NCBI RefSeq assembly: GCF_965200405.1
Contig: NZ_OZ241356.1
Location: forward strand, 620,001-684,000
Source: Glacieibacterium sp965200405
GTDB lineage: Bacteria > Pseudomonadota > Alphaproteobacteria > Sphingomonadales > Sphingomonadaceae
Length of the DNA stretch: 64,000 nucleotides
Direction of reading: 5' to 3'
Part shown: in pieces, positions 1 through 6,899 of the stretch
Numbering within the stretch: the first letter of the stretch is position 1
Layout: each line of letters opens with the position of its first letter
Translations under genes and position numbers: made by a program
The notes under the pieces: generated by a model
Seen by the model: the letters and a program-made list of their open reading frames with translations, nothing else
The model's database searches: none
Told to the model about the DNA's origin: nothing

Positions 1-308
1 TTGAACGGCACATAGCCGACCGACCGCCGCGCCCCGTAGAAGTGCGAGGTGAAGGACAGGCCGTAAACGCAGCAGGCCGAGCCGCTGAGCACGGTGGCGG
101 TGCGCCGCATCCTGAGACCCACCCGCAGCGAGCCGAACGCCGGGCACATCGACTGTGGCTGGTCGTGTGGACCACGCGGGTAATCGGCGGCGTAGCGGGC
201 GAGGACTTCGGACTTGCCGGCAGCGGACGCCGCCTCGTGCATCGTCTGCGCGCCGCCGTGGCAACCGCCGGCACTGTCGTTCGCGGGGGTGAGAGCTTCG
301 GAGTTCAT
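1..308 (-). CDS. bchY: Chlorophyllide a reductase subunit BchY (5' part only)
   Basis: The reverse strand from the ATG at 308-306 stays open to the window edge, giving the first 102 residues of BchY. With BchZ this subunit forms the catalytic NB-protein of chlorophyllide a reductase (COR), which takes electrons from the BchX iron protein and reduces ring B of chlorophyllide on the way to bacteriochlorophyll a. Visible family motifs are CPAFGSLRVGLRMRRTATVL and SGSACCVYGLSFTSHFYGAR; their cysteines are candidate Fe-S or substrate-pocket residues. It follows bchX on the same strand after an unusually long 166-base gap that holds an inverted repeat pair. bchZ and probably puf genes would be expected beyond base 1; that is inference from the usual bchCXYZ order. 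Assignment is firm despite truncation. Confidence 0.93.
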   Translation of the reverse strand, partial: MNSEALTPANDSAGGCHGGAQTMHEAASAAGKSEVLARYAADYPRGPHDQPQSMCPAFGSLRVGLRMRRTATVLSGSACCVYGLSFTSHFYGARRSVGYVPF

Positions 309-323
309 GCTCCCGCTCCCTCC

Positions 324-433
324 AGCGTCATCCCGGCGAAGGCCGGGACCCATTTTGCCCGCACTCGGTAATCAGGCGCGCTTTCACCACCATCGGCTTG
401 CCAATGGGTCCCGGCCTTCGCCGGGATGACGCT
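324..433. repeat. Inverted REP-like doublet between bchX and bchY
   Basis: Two 30-base copies at 324-353 and 404-433 are exact reverse complements, separated by 50 bases. Each copy is itself a hairpin: a 7-bp stem TCCCGGC/GCCGGGA with a 4-base loop (331-348 and 409-426). The core (tcatcccggcgaaggccggg) resembles short palindromic elements seen between genes across sphingomonad genomes. In the transcript it would form either two small hairpins or one long stem. It lies inside the bchC-X-Y unit, so it could stabilise the upstream segment or damp transcription into bchY. The structure is seen; the effect is inferred. Confidence 0.85.
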
Positions 434-474
434 GCAAGGTCCAGCGCGTTTCGATGTCGAGGCGAGCAGCCCGC

Positions 475-1482
475 TCATACCGCGTCGTAGACCACTTCGA
501 GGCTGGGCTTTTCGACGTATGCCGCGCCGCGCATGTCGGCCTGCGTCGCCGGCTTCAGCGTCACGTTCGCGCCGGTATCCTCGGGCGAGAACAGCCCGAG
601 CAGCCCGTCGCTGGTCAACGGCGTCGGACGCACCGGCGGTGCCTCGGCGACGTTCTCGGCCAGTGTCTCGAACAGCGATCCCCACTGGCCATCGGGCGTC
701 CCGATGATCTGGTAGTTCGCGGACTTCTTGCGGATATCCTCGTTCGCCGGGATCGAGATCAGCACCGGGATGCCGACCGCGTCGGCGAACGCCTGCGCTT
801 CGCCCGAGCCGTCGTCCTTATTGATCAGGATGCCGGCGACGCCGACGTTGCCGCCCATCTTGCGGAAATATTCGACCGCCTTGCAGACGTTGTTGGCGAC
901 GTACAGCGACTGCAGGTCGTTCGAGCCGACGACGATGACCTTCTGGCACATGTCGCGGGCAATCGGCAGGCCGAAGCCGCCGCAGACCACGTCGCCGAGG
1001 AAGTCGAGCAGGACGTAGTCGAAGCCCCATTCGTGGAAGCCGAGTTTCTCCAGCAGTTCGAAGCCGTGGATGATGCCGCGCCCGCCGCAGCCGCGACCGA
1101 CCTCCGGGCCACCCAGCTCCATCGCGAAGACGCCGTCGCGCTGGAAGCAGACGTCCTCGATGCGGACCTCCTCGCCGGCCAGCTTCTTGCGGCTGCTGGT
1201 CTCGATGATCGTCGGGCAGGACTTGCCGCCGAACAACAGGCTGGTGGTGTCGGACTTGGGATCGCAGCCGATCAGCAGGACGCGCTTGCCCTGCTGCGCC
1301 ATCATGTAGCTGAGGTTCGACAGGGCGAATGACTTGCCGCTGCCGCCCTTGCCGTAGATCGCGATGATCTGGGTTTCCTTGGTGACCTCGCCGGTGTGGA
1401 CCGGATCGGGCTCGACCGAGGCTTCCATGCGCAGGAAGTCGTCCAGGGTCAGGCCGGCGATTTTGCTCTCATCGAGGCTCAT
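475..1482 (-). CDS. bchX: Chlorophyllide a reductase iron protein BchX
   Basis: A 335-residue NifH-like ATPase that feeds electrons to BchYZ in chlorophyllide a reductase. The P-loop GKGGSGKS is at residues 44-51. Two 4Fe-4S ligand cysteines lie at about 132 (GRGCGGRGI) and 167 (VVCGGFGLP), which hold the cluster bridging the homodimer. The ATG at 1482 is chosen because it overlaps the bchC stop (ATGA), implying translational coupling, and because the N-terminus MSLDESKIAG fits the BchX family; a longer frame running back to 1899 only shadows bchC. The N-terminal extension before the P-loop separates BchX from nitrogenase NifH and from BchL. Confidence 0.97.
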   Translation of the reverse strand: MSLDESKIAGLTLDDFLRMEASVEPDPVHTGEVTKETQIIAIYGKGGSGKSFALSNLSYMMAQQGKRVLLIGCDPKSDTTSLLFGGKSCPTIIETSSRKKLAGEEVRIEDVCFQRDGVFAMELGGPEVGRGCGGRGIIHGFELLEKLGFHEWGFDYVLLDFLGDVVCGGFGLPIARDMCQKVIVVGSNDLQSLYVANNVCKAVEYFRKMGGNVGVAGILINKDDGSGEAQAFADAVGIPVLISIPANEDIRKKSANYQIIGTPDGQWGSLFETLAENVAEAPPVRPTPLTSDGLLGLFSPEDTGANVTLKPATQADMRGAAYVEKPSLEVVYDAV

Positions 1483-2414
1483 GCGTGGGCCCTCCAGTCG
1501 AGGATCATCTTGAGGCACGCAGCGTCGCCGAATGCGGTGGGGTAGGCGTCGGCGCAATCGGCGGCGGCGCTGCGGTGGGTGATCAGGCCGTCGAGCGACA
1601 GGCGGCCGTCGGCGACCAGCGCGTTGACCGCGACCAGGTCGGCAGGGGCCCATTCGGCGGCGATGCGCAGGCTGGCCTCGCGCATGAAGGCGGGGGCGAA
1701 GGCGAAGCGCAGGTCGCCCTCGTAGAAGCCGCCGAGCACGATCTCGCCGCCCTTGGCCAGTCGCATCACGAGCGTGTCGAGCAGGTCGGCGGCACCGCTC
1801 ATGTCGCAGATGCAGGCATAGTCGCGGCGGTCGTCGTCTTCGGCGGTGGTGACCGCGTAGCCGGTGGCGCCGCCGGCACGGGCGGGATTGCTCTCCCACA
1901 CGGTCGGGGCGGCGTGCCCCAGCGCGACGGTGATGCGTGCGAGCAGCCGGCCGAGGACGCCGTGGCCGACGATCAGCTCGGGCGTGCGTCCGGCGACGAG
2001 GGCATGGTGGGCGGTGGCGGCGAGGGCGAGCAGCACCGACTGCTCGTGCAGCCCGGGGGCGATCGCATGGGCACGGGCGGCGGGAACGACCAGCCTGCGC
2101 GCCGCGCCGCCGAACAGGCCACGCGCGCCTTCGAAGCAGTTTGCACCGGGTATGAAGACGGTCTGGCCGATACGCGCCGTGTATGCGGGGGCCGCGTCGA
2201 CGACCCGCCCGACCGACTCATAACCGGGGACCAGCGGGTAGCCCATGCCGGGGAAGCTCGGCATCCGGCCGGTATACAGCAGCCGTTCGGTGCCGGTGGA
2301 GATGCCACTGAAGTCGATCTCGACCGTCACCGCGTCGGTCGCCATTGCCGTCAGCGCGAGCGTCCGGAGCCCGAGCTTCCCGGGTGCCTCCATGACGACT
2401 GCTGAAGTGTCCAT
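1479..2414 (-). CDS. bchC: 3-hydroxyethyl bacteriochlorophyllide a dehydrogenase
   Basis: A 311-residue medium-chain dehydrogenase-like protein that oxidises the 3-hydroxyethyl group to the 3-acetyl group of bacteriochlorophyllide a. An N-terminal GroES-like half contains the motif GYPLVPGYESVGRV. A Rossmann half follows with a variant glycine motif GHGVLGRLLA. The structural zinc cysteine cluster of classic alcohol dehydrogenases is absent, as usual for BchC. It is the first gene of bchC-bchX-bchY, with an ATGA overlap to bchX. The promoter region just upstream (2437-2506) carries PpsR-like boxes, so oxygen and light control is likely. Identity is supported by sequence and by conserved gene order. 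Confidence 0.95.
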   Translation of the reverse strand: MDTSAVVMEAPGKLGLRTLALTAMATDAVTVEIDFSGISTGTERLLYTGRMPSFPGMGYPLVPGYESVGRVVDAAPAYTARIGQTVFIPGANCFEGARGLFGGAARRLVVPAARAHAIAPGLHEQSVLLALAATAHHALVAGRTPELIVGHGVLGRLLARITVALGHAAPTVWESNPARAGGATGYAVTTAEDDDRRDYACICDMSGAADLLDTLVMRLAKGGEIVLGGFYEGDLRFAFAPAFMREASLRIAAEWAPADLVAVNALVADGRLSLDGLITHRSAAADCADAYPTAFGDAACLKMILDWRAHA

Positions 2415-2436
2415 CTGCGACCTCGACCTATACGAC

Positions 2437-2506
2437 TGTCAGGTTTAATTGACGGCCTACGGTGTCAGTCTAGGTTGACGCTTTAAGTTGTCAACCGGGC
2501 TGGACA
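2437..2506 (-). promoter_or_regulatory. bchC promoter with three PpsR/CrtJ-type boxes
   Basis: Box 1 at 2437-2454 and box 2 at 2463-2480 both read TGTCA-N8-TGACG. Box 3 at 2489-2506 is an exact TGT-N12-ACA and overlaps the crtF stop codon. On the minus strand a -35 TTGACA (2494-2489) and a -10 TAGACT (2472-2467) are 16 bases apart. Box 3 overlies the -35 and box 2 the -10. PpsR/CrtJ represses bch and crt promoters through paired TGT-N12-ACA sites in purple bacteria, so aerobic repression of bchCXYZ is expected. The motif and spacing are seen; the identity of the binding protein is inferred, since no ppsR gene is in the window. Confidence 0.75.
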
Positions 2507-3603
2507 GGCTTTTTTGAGGTAATGATCTGGGCAGCCAGCGGCAGTGGGGTGCCGATATGTCGGGGCTTTTCAAAGCCTGCCTCGGCCAGCAGCGCCATGA
2601 TCTCGCCCGGCGTACGAGCCCGACCTTGGCCCATCGCGAGCAGGTAGAAACCGAAATAGACGTCGCCGACGCTCGAAGGATCGTCGCTCGCCATCGGCTC
2701 TGCGATCAGCAGCGTGCCGCCCGGCGGCAGGGCCGCGTGGATGTTGCGCAACAGGCTCAGCGCCGGGCCGTCGTCATGGTCGTGCAGGATGCGGACCAGC
2801 GTGATCAGGTCGAAACCGCGCGGCAGAGTGTCCTCGAAAAAGCTGCCGCCATGGGTCTGGACGCGCTCCAGCCCCGCCGCATCGAGGATCGGACGGGCGC
2901 GCTCCGCCACCGCAGGCAGGTCGAACACCGCAAGGTCGAGCCATGGGGCCGCCGCTGCGACCGCCCGCACGAAGCGCCCCTCGCCGCCACCGACATCGAG
3001 CAGCCGCCGATGCTGGTGCAGCGGATAGGCCGCCGTCACCTGCTCCGCCACCATCGGCTGCGACGCCGCCATCAGTTCCGAATAACCCGCGACTTCACCG
3101 GGACTTACCGCCCCCTCCCGCCTCGCATAGCTCCAATAGCCAGCCAGCGCCCCGCCGCCCCCGCCCCGCCTCAGCAAAGCCACCGGATCCGCCATGTCCG
3201 CATAGAAATGCCGGTGGTGCCTGACCATCGCCCCCACCCCCGGATTACCCAACAATGCCGCACCCTTAGCCCCCAGTGTGTAGGATTTCCCAACCCCCTC
3301 CACCAACCCCAGCGCCGCCGCTCCCCTCAGCAACCGCCGCATCGACTCGACCGGAATTTTATTTTCCCCCGCCAACTCCTCCACACTCACCATATTCGTC
3401 ACGAGCCGCTCGCAAATTCCCAGTTCGATCACCGCCACCAAAATTTGCGACGCCACGAATCCCGCCACCAGGTCGAACAGTTCCTGCGCCTCCGCCCGCG
3501 CCTTCCCCCGGGTCAACCAGAACCCCGCCGCCCAGCGCTGGAACCAAGGATCACCCAGCCGGCGATTCCGAAATTCGATCCAGCGCATCCGAAATTTGCT
3601 CAT
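2491..3603 (-). CDS. crtF: Demethylspheroidene O-methyltransferase CrtF
   Basis: A 370-residue SAM-dependent O-methyltransferase that methylates the 1-hydroxy group of acyclic carotenoids in the spheroidene/spirilloxanthin branch. An N-terminal winged-helix dimerisation domain spans about residues 35-115. The SAM motif LDVGGGEGR is at 202-210, followed by FDLPAVAERA, and a catalytic region with RILHDHDD lies further on. It lies immediately upstream of bchC on the same strand, as in crtF-bchCXYZ superoperons. It diverges from crtD, with 53 bases between the two start codons. Its stop codon overlaps the third PpsR-like box. Confidence 0.93.
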   Translation of the reverse strand: MSKFRMRWIEFRNRRLGDPWFQRWAAGFWLTRGKARAEAQELFDLVAGFVASQILVAVIELGICERLVTNMVSVEELAGENKIPVESMRRLLRGAAALGLVEGVGKSYTLGAKGAALLGNPGVGAMVRHHRHFYADMADPVALLRRGGGGGALAGYWSYARREGAVSPGEVAGYSELMAASQPMVAEQVTAAYPLHQHRRLLDVGGGEGRFVRAVAAAAPWLDLAVFDLPAVAERARPILDAAGLERVQTHGGSFFEDTLPRGFDLITLVRILHDHDDGPALSLLRNIHAALPPGGTLLIAEPMASDDPSSVGDVYFGFYLLAMGQGRARTPGEIMALLAEAGFEKPRHIGTPLPLAAQIITSKKPVQPG

Positions 3604-3656
3604 GCCCCATGATGCCGCGGGATTGTTGCCGCGTCACCGCTCTGCAATGCTGGCTC

Positions 3657-5129
3657 ATGCCTCAACCCCGAGTCATCGTCATCGGCGCCGGCATCGGCGG
3701 CCTCACCGCCGCCGCCCTGCTCGCCGCTCAAGGCTGCGCCGTCACCGTCCTCGAACGCGCCGCCACTCCCGGCGGAAAACTCCGCCAGGTAGACGTCGGC
3801 GGCGCCTTGATCGACGCCGGCCCGACCGTTTTCACAATGCGCTGGGTCTTCGACGAGATCTTCGAAACCTGCGGCTTCGCGCTGGACGATTATCTCACCC
3901 TGACCAAAGCCGACATCCTCGCCCGCCACGCATGGAGCGCCACCGAACGCCTCGACCTTTTCGCCGACGAAGCTGCTAGCGCCGATGCCATAGGAATTTT
4001 CGCCGGCGCATCCGAGGCACGCGGGTTCTTAGCCTTCATGACGGAGGCGCGACGCATGCTATCGACCTTGGACGAGCCATTCCTGCGCCGCGCAGCGACG
4101 GGCCCCCTCGGGCTCACAACTCGGATCGGAATCCGGCGCATCTCCGATCTGATCGCGATCCATCCGTACGCCCGACTTTGGGACCGGCTAGGCGTTCACT
4201 TCAAGGATGATCGGTTACGTCAATTATTCGGACGTTACGCAACCTATTCCGGTTCGTCCCCATTCGCGTCACCTGCAACACTCAGTTTGATTGCCGCAGT
4301 GGAGGCCGCAGGTGTCTGGCTGATTGATGAGGGAATGTACGCGCTCGCTCGGGCGCTGGAAGATATCGGGAGCGCATTGTCAATAACGTTTCGATACTGC
4401 ACCGCGGTTCAAGCTATTGCACCAGAAAAGGTATCGCTAGTCTCGGGCGAATTCCTGGAAGCCGATGTGATCGTATTCAATGGCGACCCACAGGCTCTCG
4501 CTTCACGCTTGCTCGGCGAGTCAGTAGCGCAAGCCGTGCCGAGATTAGCAAGTGCAACACGGTCGCTGTCGGCTTTGGTCTGGACACTTCTCACGCCCGC
4601 CACAGACCTTCCCCTGGTGCGTCACAATGTCCTTTTTTCGCGCGATTATAAGCGCGAGTTCGACGAACTTGCGGTGGGCAAGCTGCCATCGGAACCGAGC
4701 GTTTACATCTGTGCTCAGGACCGAAGCGCAAGCCACACGGCGAGTTTTGCTGATGCCGAACGACTGCAGATCATTGTCAACGCCCCAGCCTTGGGCGACG
4801 TTGGACATCCGACGCAAGGAGAGATCGAGTCATGTTCAGACGCGACTTTCGCACAGCTCGCACGCTGCGGCCTGACGCTGGACCGGAGCGCGGGAACGCT
4901 GGCGACCCCATCGACCTTTGCATCAATGTTCCCGGGAACAGGAGGAGCCCTGTACGGCGCGGCGACGCATGGTTCGCAGGCAGCGTTTCGGCGGCCGGGG
5001 GCGAGGACCAAAGTCCGCGGTCTGTATCTGGCGGGGGGAGCGACGCATCCGGGCGCCGGAGTGCCGATGGCAGCGTTGTCGGGAATCCAGGCGGCAGCGG
5101 CGGTGCTTGCGGACTGGCGCGGGGAATAG
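3657..5129 (+). CDS. crtD: Hydroxyneurosporene/methoxyneurosporene desaturase CrtD
   Basis: A 490-residue FAD-dependent carotenoid 3,4-desaturase of the CrtI family. The dinucleotide-binding motif GAGIGG is at residues 10-15. The C-terminal carotenoid-desaturase signature LYLAGGATHPGAGVPMAALS is present. The ATG at 3657 gives the standard start with the FAD motif at the extreme N-terminus; a longer in-frame reading back to 3276 would run antisense through crtF and is rejected. The middle of the gene (about 3950-4900) is clearly poorer in GC than its neighbours: bases 4381-4440 hold 28 G or C of 60. This suggests past recombination or transfer of this segment. crtC follows and overlaps or abuts its end. 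Confidence 0.94.
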   Translation: MPQPRVIVIGAGIGGLTAAALLAAQGCAVTVLERAATPGGKLRQVDVGGALIDAGPTVFTMRWVFDEIFETCGFALDDYLTLTKADILARHAWSATERLDLFADEAASADAIGIFAGASEARGFLAFMTEARRMLSTLDEPFLRRAATGPLGLTTRIGIRRISDLIAIHPYARLWDRLGVHFKDDRLRQLFGRYATYSGSSPFASPATLSLIAAVEAAGVWLIDEGMYALARALEDIGSALSITFRYCTAVQAIAPEKVSLVSGEFLEADVIVFNGDPQALASRLLGESVAQAVPRLASATRSLSALVWTLLTPATDLPLVRHNVLFSRDYKREFDELAVGKLPSEPSVYICAQDRSASHTASFADAERLQIIVNAPALGDVGHPTQGEIESCSDATFAQLARCGLTLDRSAGTLATPSTFASMFPGTGGALYGAATHGSQAAFRRPGARTKVRGLYLAGGATHPGAGVPMAALSGIQAAAAVLADWRGE

Positions 5130-6052
5130 GCAGCCATGGTCCCCGCTTCGATACCCTGGTCGATGCTCAGGGTTATGCCTGGTGGTACGTCGATGCGCTG
5201 AGCGATGATCGGCGGAATGGGCTGACCATTATTGCGTTCATCGGGAGTGTTTTCTCGCCTTATTATTGGTGGGAGGGGCGGCACGATCCGCTCGATCATG
5301 TGGCGATGAATGTTGCGTTTTATGGGCCGGGGGGAAATCGCTGGGCGATGACCGAGCGGGGGCGGCGCGATCTTTGGCGTGATGAATATGGACTGCAAAT
5401 CGGTCCGAGCCGGATGAGCTGGGAAAATGATGCGCTGGTGGTGGAATTTGACGAAATTGGAGCCCCAATTCCTCGGCGCTTGAGAGGTAAGGCACGGATA
5501 ATCCCCGAGAATTTGAACGTCGAGGCGTTTCAGCTGGACGCGCGGGGCAGCCATGTCTGGCAGCCGGTGGCGCCGCGGGCTCGGGTCGAGGTCGAGTTGG
5601 CCGAGCCGGCGCTGAGCTGGAGCGGCACCGGCTATATCGACGCGAACACCGGCCGGGAATCGCTGGAGGCGGGGTTCGCCGAATGGCAGTGGTCGCGAGC
5701 CCATCTGTCGAAGGATACCGTGGTGTTCTACGAGGGCGTGCGGTGCGACGGGTCGGCGTTCGACCTGGCGCTGGGGTTCGATGCCAGCGGCACGGCGCGG
5801 CGGGTCGAGGCACCGCCGCGGGTGATGTTGCCGCGCACCGGGTGGCGCGTGCCGCGATCGACGCGGGCCGAGGACGGGCAGGCGACGGTGCTGAAGACCT
5901 GGGAGGATTCGCCCTTTTATGCGCGGTCGACGCTGGCGACGCGAATGTTCGGCGAATCGGCGCTGGCGGTGCACGAGAGCCTGTCGCTGAACCGGTTCCG
6001 CCACCCGCTGGTCAAGGCGATGCTGCCGTTCCGGATGCCGCGGCGCGGATGA
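5114..6052 (+). CDS. crtC: Carotenoid 1,2-hydratase CrtC (start codon uncertain)
   Basis: A hydratase that adds water to the terminal double bond of neurosporene, lycopene or a relative, giving the 1-hydroxy carotenoid used by CrtD and CrtF. Recognised by GYAWWYVDALSDD, GLTIIAFIGSVFSPYYWW and the C-terminal SLSLNRFRHPLVKAMLPFRM. No ATG, GTG or TTG stands in frame where the family normally begins. The frame stays open back to an ATG at 4832 inside crtD; nearer candidates are CTG at 5114 (used here, giving 312 residues) or the rare ATA at 5126. The 3' end overlaps convergent bchO by 41 bases. The 5' part (5160-5480) is AT-richer, like mid-crtD. Function is firm; start is not. Confidence 0.85.
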   Translation: MARGIGSHGPRFDTLVDAQGYAWWYVDALSDDRRNGLTIIAFIGSVFSPYYWWEGRHDPLDHVAMNVAFYGPGGNRWAMTERGRRDLWRDEYGLQIGPSRMSWENDALVVEFDEIGAPIPRRLRGKARIIPENLNVEAFQLDARGSHVWQPVAPRARVEVELAEPALSWSGTGYIDANTGRESLEAGFAEWQWSRAHLSKDTVVFYEGVRCDGSAFDLALGFDASGTARRVEAPPRVMLPRTGWRVPRSTRAEDGQATVLKTWEDSPFYARSTLATRMFGESALAVHESLSLNRFRHPLVKAMLPFRMPRRG

Positions 6053-6899
6053 GCGGGGCGAGTTCGCCTGGGTCCTGCTCGTGCATCAGATGGCCGAGCC
6101 CGGGCAGCAGCCGGAGATCGGCGCCGGGGATCAGCGCGGCGACCTGGCGCGAGACGGTGGGCGGCACGGCGGTGTCGCCGGCGGCGGCGATCAGGGTCAG
6201 GGCGGCGGTGCGGGGATAGCGCGGCAGGTCGCGGCGCAGCGTCTCGAGATCCCAGTTCGCCATCATGCCGAGTGTCCCGGCGACATGGCCGGAGCGGGCG
6301 AATAGTCGCGAATACAGCGCAATACCGCGCGCATCGATGGTGCCGCCGGTGCCTTTGATGACGCGTTCGACGGCGCCGGGCTGGCGCGCCTGCAGGCTGA
6401 GGATGCGCGGCACCAGCGGGTTGACGAACAGCAGCCGCGCGATGCCGGGGAACAGCCGCGCGGCGATGCCGGGGAAAGGCAGCAGCGCGCCATTGAGGCT
6501 GACCAGCGGCACCGGCGGCACCAGCCCGTCGAGGACCATGCGCAGCGCGATCCCGGCCCCCGCCGAATGACCGACGATGGCATCCGGCACCAGCCCAAGC
6601 TCCGCAAGCAATGCCGCGATGCCGCGCGCCATGCCCGGCATGGTCAGCCCGGCGGCGGCAGGCGTCGCGGTGAAGCCGTGCCCCGGCAGGTCGGGCGCGA
6701 CGACGGTGAAGTCCTGCGCCAGCAGCGGCAGCAGGTCGCGCCAGCTATGCGTCGCCGCCCCCGCGCCGTGGAGCAGCAGCAGCACCGGCCCGGCCCCGGC
6801 GACCTGGACATGCCAGCGCATCCCGCCCGCCGTGCCGAAGCGGCTGGACTCGCGATTGGGCCAGTCGCGCCCGTCCACCGACCAGTCGGGCTTGCTCAT
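6012..6899 (-). CDS. bchO: BchO, alpha/beta hydrolase of magnesium chelation
   Basis: A 295-residue alpha/beta-hydrolase regularly encoded with bchI and bchD and thought to assist magnesium insertion into protoporphyrin IX. The oxyanion region HGAGA is at residues 44-48. The nucleophile elbow GHSAG is at 110-114, making Ser112 the likely nucleophile. Late GDTAVPP and GLGHLMHE supply the probable Asp and His. Its ATG overlaps the bchD stop (ATGA). The 3' end overlaps convergent crtC by 41 bases, so read-through from either side would produce antisense RNA. The exact biochemical role of BchO is not settled in the literature. Confidence 0.93.
   Translation of the reverse strand: MSKPDWSVDGRDWPNRESSRFGTAGGMRWHVQVAGAGPVLLLLHGAGAATHSWRDLLPLLAQDFTVVAPDLPGHGFTATPAAAGLTMPGMARGIAALLAELGLVPDAIVGHSAGAGIALRMVLDGLVPPVPLVSLNGALLPFPGIAARLFPGIARLLFVNPLVPRILSLQARQPGAVERVIKGTGGTIDARGIALYSRLFARSGHVAGTLGMMANWDLETLRRDLPRYPRTAALTLIAAAGDTAVPPTVSRQVAALIPGADLRLLPGLGHLMHEQDPGELAPLIRAAASGTAASP

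Noticed and set aside
475..1482. Reading the BchX gene as nitrogenase NifH or BchL
   Set aside because: The N-terminal extension, cysteine contexts and bchC/bchY neighbours identify BchX. No nif genes or bchNB are present.
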